A stretch of 64,000 bases of DNA, from contig NW_005201792.1 of assembly GCF_000372725.1 (NCBI RefSeq), positions 532,933-596,932 of the forward strand, written 5' to 3'. The notes below the pieces were generated by a model that saw only the letters and a list, made by a program, of their open reading frames with translations, was not told where the DNA came from and ran no database searches. Positions 21,331 through 32,639 of the stretch are shown piece after piece. A program made the translations under genes and the position numbers. The first letter of the stretch is position 1, and every line of letters starts with the position of its first letter. The DNA comes from Emiliania huxleyi CCMP1516 (taxonomy: Eukaryota; Haptophyta; Isochrysidales; Noelaerhabdaceae).

Positions 21331-23034
21331 ATGAAGCGCCCGCGCCCGGTTGCCGTATCAGACGAGTCGTTCTCCGCGTACCTCGCGCACCTTTCGGCCC
21401 TCGTCAGCATACGGACGGTCACCAGCGACGCCCACGCCACCGCGGCAGGCATCGAGCACTGTCGAAAGGCCCTTGTTGCTCTGCTCGAGCCGTTCGGCTG
21501 GCGCGTGAGCACCGATGTGGAGGGCAACCTTCGGTGCGAGCCGCGGTCGGACGCCATCGACCCTTCGCGGCCGCTGCTCTGGCTGTGCGCTCACATCGAC
21601 ACTGTGGACGCAGATCCGGTCGACTTTGGCGGCCACGACCCATTTTCCTGCCGGGAGACGCAGTCGCACCTGGTGGGACGTGGCACAAACGACTGCAAGG
21701 CGGGCGTCGCGTTCATGCTCTGGTACGCCGAGCAGCTGGCGGCCGGGGCCCTTCCGGCATTCAACGGCGGCTTCTTGGTGACGCGCTACGAGGAGGCCGG
21801 CTCACACCAGCCGCGCTCGGCGACCGCGTTTGCTCGGTCCCTCGCGTCTGGCGAGCTTCAGCTGGCCGAGGCTCCCCACAAGACGTTCTTCATGATCCTG
21901 GAGAACACGGTCAGGCTACGCCCGGCTGGCGCGGCTGAGATAGGCGTCTACGATCGCGAGAGGCATTCCGTGTCGCTCCGGTGCAAGGGCGGGCTCGCGG
22001 CGCTGGGGTCTGCGCTGCTCGCGCTGGAGGACCATGTGGAGTGGAAGACGGTGAGCATCTGGCCGACGAACGTCTCGGAGGACGCCGCGCTCGGGGCGTT
22101 CGGGCTGGCCGGCTCGGCGCTCAGGGTGCTAGCGCAGGAGGGCGGACACTCGTGCACAGTGCGGAACGCAGACAACCACGTCTGGAGGCAGCTCGTGCGC
22201 GCCGCCGTCGGAGGAGGGAGTGCAGGCGACGGCGACAACGGGGCCGGCGCGGCGCTGCCCGTGTCGACGGTGCTCGCTTGGTCTTCGTCGCTCACGGACG
22301 GCGGGGCCGGCGGGAGCGATGCGGCGCCGGGACTGCTGTGGAGCGGCAGCGAGGCCCAGCCGACGCGCGTGAGCTCCAGGGTCGCCGTCCTTCCTCGGGA
22401 GGCCGTGGCGGAGGCCGTGGTGCGCAGCGTGGCTGATCGCGCGGGAGGCGGTAGAGGGCGCGAGGATCGAGCGGCGACGGAGGGCTGCAAGCCACCGAGC
22501 CTCGCTGCGCAGCTGAGTGCGGCGGCGTTGGGCGGAGACGTCGAGCACACACTGCTCCTCAATTACCGCGGCCTCCGCCCACTGCGCGAGGTGCGCGCCC
22601 AGATCGCGCAGCTGGAGGCCGCGCTCCCGTCGGCCGTGCACCTGGTCGGCGACGACCTCGAGGGCGGTGCGGGCGCCCAGCAGGCGTGTTTCGTCGCGAG
22701 CTCCTCTCTGCCACGTGTCCTCGAGGCTGCCATCGACGGCATCAACGACGGTGCCGCCAACGAGGGCACCCTCACGCTCAAGTACGAGCCCAACCCCGGC
22801 CGCTCAGACGCGTCGCACTTGTGGCGCGGTCTGCCGGAGGAGCTGCGGGGCGAGCGCGTCGTCCCCTTCACGTGTGGGCCGGGCCACCGCTCGCACCGCG
22901 ACGCGGAGGGCACCATGCGCAAGACGCACGGGCCCAACGAGGGGTTCCACAAGGCGGCGGGTCGGCAGGTGTTGCCCTTCTTTGTCGCGGCCGTCGCCGC
23001 GTTTGCCTTACCCGATCACAAGTATGATATGTGA
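21331..23034 (+). CDS. M20-family metallopeptidase (ArgE/DapE/ACY1 type)
   Basis: A single-exon 567-aa protein from the ATG at 21331. M20 enzymes are di-zinc amidohydrolases that cleave peptides or N-acyl amino acids. Visible ligands and catalytic residues: HID in LCAHIDTVDA (about residue 88), the bridging Asp in GTNDCKAG (about 131), the Glu-Glu pair in TRYEEAGS (about 154), and a C-terminal His in THGPNEGFH. The lid region between is long and Gly/Ala-rich, making the protein longer than the usual 370-480 aa. There is no signal peptide, so probably cytosolic. Substrate cannot be assigned. Lack of introns next to intron-rich genes is compatible with a transferred or retroposed gene, but codon use looks like the neighbours. 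Confidence 0.88.
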   Translation: MKRPRPVAVSDESFSAYLAHLSALVSIRTVTSDAHATAAGIEHCRKALVALLEPFGWRVSTDVEGNLRCEPRSDAIDPSRPLLWLCAHIDTVDADPVDFGGHDPFSCRETQSHLVGRGTNDCKAGVAFMLWYAEQLAAGALPAFNGGFLVTRYEEAGSHQPRSATAFARSLASGELQLAEAPHKTFFMILENTVRLRPAGAAEIGVYDRERHSVSLRCKGGLAALGSALLALEDHVEWKTVSIWPTNVSEDAALGAFGLAGSALRVLAQEGGHSCTVRNADNHVWRQLVRAAVGGGSAGDGDNGAGAALPVSTVLAWSSSLTDGGAGGSDAAPGLLWSGSEAQPTRVSSRVAVLPREAVAEAVVRSVADRAGGGRGREDRAATEGCKPPSLAAQLSAAALGGDVEHTLLLNYRGLRPLREVRAQIAQLEAALPSAVHLVGDDLEGGAGAQQACFVASSSLPRVLEAAIDGINDGAANEGTLTLKYEPNPGRSDASHLWRGLPEELRGERVVPFTCGPGHRSHRDAEGTMRKTHGPNEGFHKAAGRQVLPFFVAAVAAFALPDHKYDM

Positions 23035-24496
23035 TATCCAACCTGATTTGCTAGGACCGTGGTCCGTGGACTGGAATATATGAGTCGAGCTCGTCGCTTT
23101 TCCCCGATTCCCCCTCACAGCCTTGAGGGGCTGAGCCTCGCTGTCCGCAGGATGAGCTTCAGCCTGTCTCAGGACACACGTCGCGGGGGTCTCACGGGAG
23201 GAAAGGAACAAGTGTCTCACCGACTCGTGTTGTGCACAGGGCGTGAGCTTCGTATATGGTTGCTTCCCCCAGGATTAGTCTTCTCTGCTTGCGGGAAGAG
23301 GGAACACCCTCGGGCGGCCGGGTGGGGCTGCGGCTGCGGGCTGGAGCTAGCATGGCTCGATAGAGCCGAGACCCCGTGTTGGAGGCGGCGCGCTCCTTTG
23401 GGCGGCTGTGTTGAATCAGCAGATCATTCTAATATCGATCAACCCTCCCTCTCTCTCTCTTGAGACTCGGCTCTAGTGTCGGAGAGTGGATGTGAGTCAA
23501 AGATGGCCGGATCGAAATCAGCGCCGTGGCGACAACGACAAGGGGGGCTCTCCAAGGCGAGCCGTTCGTTGTTCGAGGTGCTTGGTCGTGTACAGTGTTG
23601 GTTTCGGCGTAACGTAGGCTTGGTCAGGGCAGCATCTAGCTGCTCTTGGATTTCCCGGAAGACGGCGTCAAGAAGAAGCTCACCCCAGAAGCACACGGAA
23701 AGAATGCTCCAGTCCTGAGCTTGAGCACCTAGACTACCTAGGGCAAGCGCGTAGATGCCGAAGCCCACGTTCTTGGACAAGATCGCGGCGACTTGCATTC
23801 GAGGGGATCCGACGAAGGGACCAGACCGTTTTGAGTAACCGGACAAGCCGCCGGTGGCATCTCTTTCCACCCAAGAAGCCCGTTTGGAGGGATGGGCGGC
23901 AGTGTGCGGGCGGTGAAGTGCTAGTCCTCTCATCAATTTAGAACGAAACGCCCCTCCCTCCCTTCTTCCCTCTATCCCTTTTGCTCTCTAACCTAGACAC
24001 AGACAGACTGTTCACCAACCAATCCTCTACCCCTCCCTCTCTCCCCATCCTAGACTCCCTCCACGCGTCCGATCTGGCCAGCCTGCGGCAAACATACTCG
24101 CGCGGGAGCATTTCACTCTAGCTGAGGGGCTCGCTAAACGCCCGCCGAGCTCCATGCTGTGCAACACCTCCTCACTAATCGTCAGGGGCGCGGAGAGCGC
24201 AGTGCACTGCGGTGAGGCTGCGCAGCGGGGGCTCGCCCCCTGCACCGCGCTCAGCGGCGCAGGCGGGAGGGCGGTCGGTGGCGGCGGCGGCGAGGCGCGA
24301 GGCGGTGGCGGCGGTGGTGCGGGCGGCGGGATGACAGGGGAGGCGGCGGGATTGACAGGGGAGGCGGCGGCCACGAGCGGAGCGGCGCGAGAAGGGGGGG
24401 GGGCGGCGGCGAGGCGCCGGTGAGCGAGGCGCCCGCGCCATATCAGAGAGGGACGCGCCGCTGCGAGATGGAGGGCGGCGGTGACGGAGGCGAGGC

Positions 24497-24500
24497 GCGA

Positions 24501-24551
<51 letters not shown>
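24497..24551. repeat. GGC trinucleotide tract
   Basis: About 18 uninterrupted GGC units, reading as poly-Ala, poly-Gly or poly-Arg in different frames. Confidence 0.95.
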
Positions 24552-24554
<3 letters not shown>

Positions 24555-25589
24555 AACGGCGGCACCGAGTCTCGGTGAGCGGCGGCGGGAGGAGGAGCAG
24601 CGGCGGCGCTCGCTCGCTGTTGGCGGGAGCGCTTTTGAGCCTGGGAGCCCATGCCACTGCGACCGGCGTGCCCGGGAACGGAGATCGCGCGCGCGCCGCC
24701 ACTCACGACGCGCGCGCGATCTTCGCGGAGTCGGGTCCCCAGAGGGAAGCGGTCTTCTCGGCCGACGTCCAGCGGCGCGCAAGGAAGCAGGCGCAGCGGA
24801 GGCGGCCTAGCACCGGCTCGGCGCCGGGCGGTTGCGCTGCCCGCGAGCCGCGTCCTGAGCCTCGGCAGCGCGCTGCGCGGCGCGGCGCTCGCGCTGCTTC
24901 TGTGCCGAGAGCGGCATGATTCGCCAGCTGAAGCTCGAGACTCCTCGGGTATCACGAGTTCTGGGGGTCACGATTTGCGCAGGTTGAGCGGAAATTGGCG
25001 TAAGCGTCTGAAAGCAGTCTTGGGTGGTTCGATGAAGGTGCCCAAAGGGGTCGATGCGTCCTCTTGGTCCTCTTGTGCCGCCTTGATTTACTTTTAGGCC
25101 GATTTTTTTTCGAGGGGTGCCCGGCGCCGAGCTTTTAGGGTCGGACCTCACGACAGCCTTGTAGATCCCTGGGCGAGGGTGATGGCGTCCCCGTCGGGAG
25201 CGCTGTGTGTTGGTGGAGGAAGGACAGCAACCACAGGCAGGTGCCCGGCAGCGTCCCGCCACACGCACGATCCGGATGACCTCTCTCCTCCGGATCCCAG
25301 TCAGCCCCGTGGGGCTAGTCCTCTCGTCTAGCCTTTCAGTGTACGACTGTACGTATCTTTTTAGGGGAGAAGCGCGTGTGTGTGTTCTCTATAGATAGAG
25401 GCCCCAAAGGTAAAGCTCGAGCCCAAGGCTGCGTGAGAGCTCGGAAGCGAGCTTTGCACGGCGATCGAAGATCTCTCTCAGTGACAGTGTGTAGGTAGCT
25501 ACGTTTTAGCTTCTCAGTCGTCAGTGTACTCTCTCTCTCGCTCTCTCAGTGTACGAGAGTGTGTGTGGCTATTCGCTCTTACGAATCTG

Positions 25590-26010
25590 CCTCTCGGAAG
25601 ACGCGCGCCGGCCCGGGGGACTCGCTTGCGATCCCGTTCCAGCCACAGAGGCCGCGTGAGGCGTGTGGGACGGTGCACCCACGCGGGGCCCGAGTGCACT
25701 GGCCACGCGTCTCGAAGGGAGGGCGGCTCGTAACTGAGGTTCGCCGTCAGAGACAGTCGCCCTCCCCTCAACCGTGGGGGGCGTACTGGCTTGATCCCAC
25801 CGGATAAGGGCGGGCAGTCTTCCGTGACTGCTGTCACGCTAAGGCCGACGCCCCCTTGTCCACCCGATGAGTCAGAGGGGATCACGGGGTATAGACTCCG
25901 TGCGCCCGGCCGGCTTACTAGGTCCCGCCCTTCTCTCGGAAGACGCGCGCCGGCCCAGGTGACTCGCTTGCGAGGTAGATCCCGTTCCAGCCAGAGGCCG
26001 CGTGACCACC
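25590..26010. repeat. Local direct duplication of about 70 bp
   Basis: CTCTCGGAAGACGCGCGCCG and the following 50 bases (25592-25661) recur at about 25932-26005 with small indels. On the minus strand the second copy reads HAASGWNGIYLASESPG, in frame with the protein-like stretch upstream of it, so the first copy may be a duplicated exon fragment. Confidence 0.75.
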
Positions 26011-26574
26011 ATGGAGACGTCCGGCGGCGCCGAGGAGCGAGATCGTGCCGATCTCCTGGCAGATGATGTTGAGCACCTCGGCGATGCGACTTGCGAGCGC
26101 GGCGGGAGGCGCCGCCGCCGAAGACGGAGTCGGCGACGCTCGAGACGACACTGAAGGAGGGCGCGTTGGACGCCGGAGCGGGGTGCTGCGACGCGCCGAG
26201 CCGGCCGATGCTTGCTGTCGGCAACAGGTTGGAGAGCGCGCGAATCGAGATGCCCCCGAGCCTTGCACTGACGACGGCACGCCACGGGCTAGTACGGTGG
26301 GGAACCCTTGCGTGTGATGTCGGTATTCATCCATTTTGCGCGTACTCGTGGTGTTGTAAGGACGTGCTGCTCTGAGAACCAGACGTCTCGAACACAGAGA
26401 GCCCGGCCCTTACGGAGTCGCGCACGCACAAGACACCACCAGAAACCATAGACCACCATGGCAGTCCCCGTCGACGCGCGGGCGGCGAGTGGGATGGGGC
26501 TCGGCCTGCTTGATCGGCGCACGTTAGCACGCCGTGGGCTCAGGCCCCCCCGTTCTCACACCGACGCCGCTCGT

Positions 26575-26894
26575 TCAGGCCTCGCCGAACTCGAACTTGA
26601 ACTCGTGGCCCTCCTCCTGCGAGGCCCACTTTGCGCCCGCGATCGTGAAATCGAAAGCCTTGCCATTCGCCTTGAGCTCCTTGGAGAGGTACTTCACGAA
26701 CTTCTTGTAGCTGCGTGGGAGCAGCGCGACGGGAGGTGAGGGTTCAGCGGCAGTAAGGCGCGTGCGGGAGGGGGAGCGTGTGCGGGCGTGTGCCGTGTGC
26801 GGGGCGGGTGTGGAGGGTGTCACTTCTTCCCGTTCTTCGTGATGGTCATGGAGGTGGGCGAGCCCGGCTTCGGGGAGGTGGAAGACTTCGCCAT
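26575..26894 (-). CDS. Small basic protein (68 aa), unrecognised
   Basis: Two exons on the minus strand, 26894-26824 and 26710-26575, joined by a 113-bp GT-AG intron in correct phase. The protein starts MAKSSTSPKPGSP and continues with TITKNGK, NYKKFVKYLSKELKANGK and FDFTIAGAKWASQEEGHEF, an amphipathic basic helix and a short beta-like end. The length and Lys content recall small ribosomal or nucleic-acid-binding proteins (loosely like L22e), but I cannot name the family. The reading is more protein-like than anything in the surrounding 4 kb. Confidence 0.6.
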
Positions 26895-28478
26895 GTTGTT
26901 GATTATGACGTCTGCGCCGCGCCGGGGGGGGGAGCACCCGTGAACAGGCCGTGGCGGTAACGATTTGCCGAAATAAGGGAGAGTGGGATGGGGCTGAGGG
27001 GCGTGTACGGCGGCGGGCTGGGCGGCGGCGAGGGTGGCAGCGGCGAAGGGTGGGTCCGCACGCAGCGGGGCGCGCGGCTGTGGTTCGCGGGGGCGGCGTG
27101 CGGATATTTCTTCTCTGCCGCAGCGTCTGCGACGTCTGCGCGCGACGAACGCTGTGTACACCCCGAGTGGCGGCGGGGTGTCGGAAACGAGCCGTGGCGG
27201 GGTGGGCGATGCGCCGCGCCGCGCCGACGGCAGGCGGGGGTGGGACGCGGGCGCCTCAGAGTATGAGTTCGCTACACATTACTATCAGCCACCTGCGAGT
27301 CGGCTTTTTTTTTGAGGCGCTGTTGAGGCAGTTCATACTTGTTCAGGAGGTTCTCGAGGTGGATATCCTTTGGCCGCGTTGGGTAGCGAGGATTGGTGTG
27401 ACGCGATCCACGCAGGCGTGTTTTCTGGCAGCCGACCGTCAGTGCACTGGGAGTTGCCCCTTCTCCGACTGCCCCGGCTAGTTCACGCGAGTTTCGCGGG
27501 AGTGACCCCCTGCGTCAAACCCGAGACCTAGCGCGGGCCGGGGGTGGGTTGGAGGGGGCTCGCTGCAGGGAGGGGCGGTGTAAGAAGCCGATCCCCGTAG
27601 TCCGCCCCGCTCCTCCCCATCGGGCCGCAGAAGCGGCCGCGCCTCGCAGATTCGTTTCTCGCGCCTGGGTCAGGCGCGCAGGGCATCCCCCGGGTCGCTC
27701 GACCAGCGATCCGAAGAGTGGCCGCTATGCGAGGGAAAGAGCGGGGCCCTCGACGCCTCTGTCCATACAGGAGTTATCCATCAGCCCCGACCGGCAGAGC
27801 ACGCTGTTGGTCGGTTCGAGAGGTGGCCTCCGCCAGGTCTGCGTGGGCGCCTCTCAAACCGCCTCCCTCCTCCTTTGCCCCGAGCGTCGTTCCGCCCTCC
27901 ATCCACACCATCCTCGAGCCCCACCATCTATGTCTCGCCTGACCACGACCTCACAAAGGCGCGTGGCGACGCCCCCTCGTAGGGGCCAGGGCCAGATCAC
28001 TTTCGTCTTTCCTGGTCGTAAAAGCTGCAACATCTCTCTCTCTCTCTAAAAGCTTGCCTTGGCGCTACGAGAGGACCAAAGTGGTAAAAAGGTGGCACAT
28101 TCCCCTGACCCGATCAAAAGCGTAAAAGCACCCGAGGCTCCACCTCCAGCAGAAAATAAGCAGAGAAACTGCACTGTAACCTTCACAGTAGCCTCGTGTC
28201 CGCCGCGTACCGCGTCTGCGGTCTGCGCCAGACGCGAGATACGGCCAGAGAGGTCTGCTCTCCGCAAGCCCACGCGCACGCTGCGCGCGTCGTGTGTCAG
28301 ACCGTCGGGTCGTTTGTGGATCCCGCTTCGCTAGTATTAGACAACACACACACAAACTGATCGCTGTTAGGATCGCTGCGCGTGCGGGGATGAACGCAAA
28401 ACCGTGTCCGTGACCGCCGCCGGAGACCGAGAGGGCGGTGGTGTGACGGCAAGCTCCTGCCCTGGCCGATCGCGTTCG
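26895..28478. other. Region without a convincing gene
   Basis: Only overlapping low-quality ORFs; no splice-linked motif seen on either strand. Confidence 0.5.
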
Positions 28479-28512
28479 TCACGCGGTATCTCTCGGGCTC
28501 AGCGCGGGCGAG

Positions 28513-28552
<40 letters not shown>

Positions 28553-29401
28553 GGTGGTGCGAGCCGCATGAGAAGGACCAGCCGCACGCTCCAAAGACAG
28601 CCACGCCTACTCTCGCACAGAGCTTGGCGGGTGGGAGGGCGGGCGGGTTGGGGCCGATCGTGAGGCTGTCGGACGCGCGCCGATAACGAGGAGGAGCAGG
28701 GTGCAGAGGAAGAGGTTGAGCTTCAGGCTCTTGCAGTACATGCCCCGCTTGACGCGTGTAGTGGTGCGTCGGAACTGAAAGGCCTGGTGCGTGAGGTGCT
28801 CCGTCTTGTCCACCAGCAACTCGATCTTCTCGCCGCGCGCGAGCACCTATTCGTGCAACCTCGTGCAATCTAGTGCAACCTCGTGCAATCTCGCGCAATC
28901 TCGCGCTCTTTTTGAGACCTTTTCTATGTTTTCGACCATCACCTGCCGCACCTCCTCGAGTTCGCCCTCGACGCGCGAGACATTTGCCGCGTCGGCCTGG
29001 TCCGAGGAAGAGGCGGCCGCCCCGCCGGCGCTGCTGCCGGCCGCCGACGAGAAGCTCTCCATCAGCTCCTTTAGCACGGCGGCGAACTGACTGTTCATGG
29101 CGTACGCGAGCGCCGTGAGCCCCTTCTCGGCGTACGCCGCGCTCCACCGAGACTGCACCGCGTCGAGAAAGGCGTGCGCGGCGGCCTGCTCCGTGCGCGA
29201 GTCGGCCATGCAGAGGAACGCCAGGCCCGCCCTTATCACGCAGTGAAAGGAGTGCGACGTGTCGTATGAGTAGCTGGCCCGGCCCTCCTCTTGCGGCAGC
29301 CGCTCGAGTATGCGGCGCGTAACGAGAGCAAAGTTGCCCGCGGTGGCGGTGTGCTCGGCGAGCACGCAGGTGCCGCGCGCGACAAGCGCGTAGATGATCA
29401 T
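28479..29401 (-). CDS. VAMP7: Longin-domain R-SNARE, VAMP7-like
   Basis: Exons 29401-28919, 28846-28681 and 28606-28479 join to 258 aa. It begins with a longin domain (MIIYALVARGTCVLAEHTA, GNFALVTRRILERLP, YSYDTSHSFHCVI), continues with an R-SNARE motif (VMVENIEKV, then LARGEKIELLVDKTEHLTHQ, with the zero-layer Arg in QFRRTTTRVKR) and ends in one hydrophobic anchor. Such proteins drive fusion with late endosomes, lysosomes/vacuoles or the plasma membrane. Intron 1 is GT-AG (72 bp, internally repetitive); intron 2 is GC-AG. A Ser-Pro repeat tail encoded by a CGGCGA hexanucleotide run follows the anchor and would be luminal or extracellular; such a tail is unusual. The start lies 126 bp from the divergent CLP1 start. 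Confidence 0.93.
28512..28556. repeat. CGGCGA hexanucleotide repeat
   Basis: About seven units inside the last exon of the VAMP7-like gene, encoding alternating Ser-Pro. Confidence 0.9.
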
Positions 29402-29527
29402 GGAGGCTGAGGGGCTGAGGGCGACAACTTCCTCACCTCGGGAGAAGGTGAAGAAATCTTCCCGCGTCGCTTACAGCCAAAAAATTTTTTCTGGCAGGTG
29501 AATTTCTTCTTCTTCCCGCTTGTGGCC
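29402..29527. promoter_or_regulatory. 126-bp divergent intergenic region (VAMP7-like / CLP1)
   Basis: The two start codons face away from each other with only 126 bp between them, so the segment must hold both 5' UTRs and a shared promoter. It contains AAAAAATTTTTT (about 29479-29490) followed by CTGGCAG|GTG, which could be a promoter element or a 3' splice site for a CLP1 leader. No TATA box is evident. Confidence 0.6.
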
Positions 29528-31987
29528 ATGGCCACCACCTCGCTCAGCGCCTCGCAAGAGTACCGCTTCGAGGTCGCCGCCGGCGCCGTGGTCACGCTCC
29601 GCCTCACCTCGGGCAGCGCCGAGATGTTTGGCGCCGAGCTCGCTCCGCAGCGCCCGTACGCCTTCACCGGGCCGACGCATGAGGCTGTCTACACGTGGCA
29701 TGGCTGCACCTTTGAGCTCGACGGCGGGTGTCAGCACGCGTACGTTGCGTCCGAGACTCCGATGGACGCGTACCTCCGGCTGCACACCGATCTCGACGCT
29801 CGGCGCGCGGCGGCGCGCCAGGCGGACACGCACGGGCCGCGGGTGATCGTGGCGGGCGGCGCAGGCAGCGGCAAGGCGGCGCTGTGCCGCATGCTCGCCA
29901 ACTGGGCTGCGCGGCGCGGCGACGGCCCTCTCCTCGTCGAGCTCGACCCGTCGCACGGCCACATCGGGCCTCCAGGACTGCGCACCACACGCCGCGGCGA
30001 ACCTCTGGCACTCGCTGCGGCTCACTCGTGCTCCGCCGGCCCTCGCCTCTCGTCGCCGCAGGCTCCATCAGCGCCACGGCGATCGGGTGGCCGCTGGACG
30101 TGGAGCACGCGACGGACGACCTCGCCCCGCTCGCCTTTTGGCTCGGCGCGCCCCTCCCGCGGCCCTCCGCCCCCCCCCCCCCCCCCTCAGACACGGCCCT
30201 CCGCCTATCGCCCTCCGCCTCCTGCGAGGCAGTCGCGTGAGGACGGGTGTGGGGACTGGTGTGAGGACTGGTGTGAGAGCTGGCCCCGCGGCCCTCGCAG
30301 GGAGCGCGTCTCCGGCAGAGGCGGCGCTGCACTACCGCCACGTGACTGAGAGGCGAGCTCCACGCGCCACGGCGCCCTCCCTGCTGCTGCTTCCGCCCCC
30401 GACCCAGCCCTCCGCCCCTCCTGCCCTCCCGCCCCTCCTGGCAGGCTCGGCGAGGCGGTGCGGAGGAGGGGTGAGGAGCACGCGGGGACGCGGCACTCCG
30501 GCTTCGTCGCCTCGGGCTGCAGCTGGGTCGACGGGGGCGGGTGAGAAGTCCGCCCGAGATTGACCTAGAGCAGCCGGGAGCAGCCGGGAGCAGCCGAGAG
30601 CAGCCGGGTGCCTCCAGCCCTTCCCCCGACATGTGTGTGTGCGCGCGGTCCAAGAGTGCTGTGTGCGGGCGGATTCGGGCGAGATCGGTCGAGATCGGTC
30701 GAGATCGGTCCAGATCGGAGGGGGCGAGCGCCACTGCGGGGCTGGCCACGGCGCCGCGCCGGCGGGGGAGCCACTTCACTTCTTTGGTCTTCGCGGTCAG
30801 GTACGACGCGCTCGCGGGGCAGATCTCGGAGCTCGCCGTCGACGTGTGCGTCGTCATCGGGGACGACCGGCTCCACTCGCAGGTCCCTGCCCGTGGAGTG
30901 TGCGCGTGGAAGGGAGAGACGGCACTCCGCGAGGTCGAGAGAGGCTGACCGCCGACCGGCCGCCACCGCAGCTCCTCTCGCTCGCTCCCTCCCTCGCGTC
31001 CAAGCTCGAGGTCCTCAAGCTCCCCCGCTCGGGCGGCGCGAGATAAGCCGAGATGCGCCGAGATGGCGCCGAGATGGCGCCGAGATGGCGCCGAGATGGC
31101 GCCGAGACGCGCACTAGTCCGGCACCAGGGCCCGGGCGGCCGGGCGGCTCGCCGAGCTGCTGCTCGCCCAGCCACTGACGGGCTGCTGCTCGCCCAGCCA
31201 CTGACGGGCTGCTGCTCGCCCAGCCACTGACGGGCTGCTGCTCGCCCAGCCACTGACGGGCCCCCGGCGGCAACCCCGCTGTCCACACATGTCCACAGGC
31301 GCGGTGGCGCGCACCGACGCGGACCGCGCCGCCGCCCACGCGGTGCGGCTGCGAAACTACTTCTACGGCCAGCCGTCGGCCGGGGGCGCCGCGCAGCTCT
31401 CGCCTCACTCGGTCGAGGTTGGCTTTGACGCCGTCGAGGCGCCGCGCCTGCCGCTGCCGTGATCACAGCCTCCCCTCTCCCTGACGGACTGCTCACTTTG
31501 CGCAGGCGCGCCACGGGGTCGTGCCACGGCCGAGCGGCAGCGGGGAAGGCCGACCTCTGTCTCTCCCCCGACCTCTGTCTCTCCCCCCGGTCAGGTGTAC
31601 CGCCTCTCGGAGGCGCCGCCTGCGCCTGCGACGGCGCGCCTGCACCGGCCTCGCCCTCTCCCCCCCGCCCGCCCGCCTGACCCGCCCGACCCACCCCCCC
31701 CCCGCCCGCCCCAGGCGCTGCCCCTCGGGACGGAGTTTGCCGGAGAGCAGCTCCTCGCGACCCGGCTGGTCGGCGGCCAGCTGGCGCCGCTCGTCCACTC
31801 GCTGCTCGCCGTCGTCCGCTCGCCCTCGGGCAGCTGCGACGACCTGCTCGCCGCGCCGCTCGCCGGCGTCGTCCTCGTCTCCGCCGTCGACCTCGAGCGG
31901 CAGCGCATCACGCTGCTGTCGCCCTCGCCGCTGCCGCTGCCGTCGATGACGCTGCTCGCGGGGTCGCTGCGGTGGTCCGGCGCCTGA
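29528..31987 (+). CDS. CLP1: CLP1, pre-mRNA cleavage complex II factor / polynucleotide kinase family
   Basis: Exons 29528-29975, 30062-30145, 30301-30352, 30445-30540, 30801-30882, 30972-31035, 31299-31438, 31595-31627 and 31715-31987 give 423 aa, close to the usual length. CLP1 acts in mRNA 3'-end processing and tRNA splicing. Visible: TSGSAEMFGAEL, TWHGCTFEL, YVASETPMDAYLRLH, GPRVIVAGGAGSGKAALC (P-loop), VELDPSHGHIGPPG joined to SISATAIGWPLD, SGFVASGCSWVDGGG, LPRSGGAVAR, and the C-terminal block ALPLGTEF to LVSAVDLERQRITLLSP. In the P-loop the Ser/Thr after GK is Ala, so kinase activity is doubtful. Donors run GA, GC, GC, GT, GT, GC, GC, GC. Intron 8 (87 bp) has no stop and keeps frame, so retention is possible; the exon 8 end may be 6 bases earlier. 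Confidence 0.93.
31145..31262. repeat. Tandem repeat inside CLP1 intron 6
   Basis: About four copies of a roughly 30-bp unit containing CTGCTGCTCGCCCAGCCACT. Just upstream (31050-31105) GAGATGGCGCC repeats. Together these make intron 6 one of the longest introns of the gene (263 bp). Confidence 0.9.
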
Positions 31988-32560
31988 GGCGGGGTGGGGG
32001 GTGGGGCTTTCACTGCCCACGGCCAGGCTCGCACGAATTTGCTTCACGTATGTGCATATACAGCTTGCGCATCGCGAGCCAGCGTCACTTGTTATTCTCA
32101 TCTGTCGGTGAGCGCGCGGCGCGCTGCGGAAGTTTATTTCGTGTTGGAGCCGGAAGCGCGCAGCCGGCGCGCCGGGCGCCAAAGGGCGCGTCGCCCGGCC
32201 GGGCGCGGGGCAACCAAGGGCAGCGATGCGTCCTAGAAGGGTGGGGACGACCGGGCCCATAGGAGTTAGGACGACAGGTCACCCCCCGGATTAGCGGGGA
32301 TGCGGGGTGGGGGTGGGGGAGGGAGGGGGGGCGGGGGGGGCGGGGTGGGGGGGCACATGTAAAAATAAAATATTCTTACCTTCAAGCCCCCCTCCGAGAC
32401 TAGAGACAGTCACCACAGATACATACGTCGGTGGGAGTGCCCCCCGCCCCCACTTGCCCTGACTGCACGATACAGTGGATTGCGTGCCCCGAAAACGGCG
32501 ACACATAGCCCGGGGACACATCACTGCGCAAGGAGAGGGTGCGAAGCCAAGATTGGGGTT
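31988..32560. other. Intergenic, G-rich
   Basis: 32300-32350 has long G runs. No gene seen. Confidence 0.6.
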
Positions 32561-32639
32561 CTAGGTGGTGGGACCAATGAGGGGGGGAGGGCGGGGTCCT
32601 GTGGGGGTGAAATGTTGCGCGGCGAATTCGAACCTACCC

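Larger units (their letters stand above)
23035..26574. other. Long stretch without a convincing gene
   Basis: I find no recognisable family over 3.5 kb. A minus-strand ORF at 23439-23936 has one plausible hydrophobic segment (NVGFGIYALALGSLGAQ) but ends in microsatellite. 24030-24900 is GGC/GAG-rich. A minus-strand stretch near 25960-26120 reads RIAEVLNIICQEIGTISLLG, which looks protein-like but cannot be extended into a gene. CT-rich tracts lie at 25525-25555. Confidence 0.5.

Noticed and set aside
24027-24955. 251-aa and 170-aa minus-strand ORFs
   Set aside because: Low-complexity Ala/Pro/Arg readings of GGC and GAG repeats.
29664-31694. 676-aa minus-strand ORF over the CLP1 gene
   Set aside because: Arg/Ala-rich reverse reading of CLP1 exons and repeat-filled introns. 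The plus strand has homology-fixed exons.
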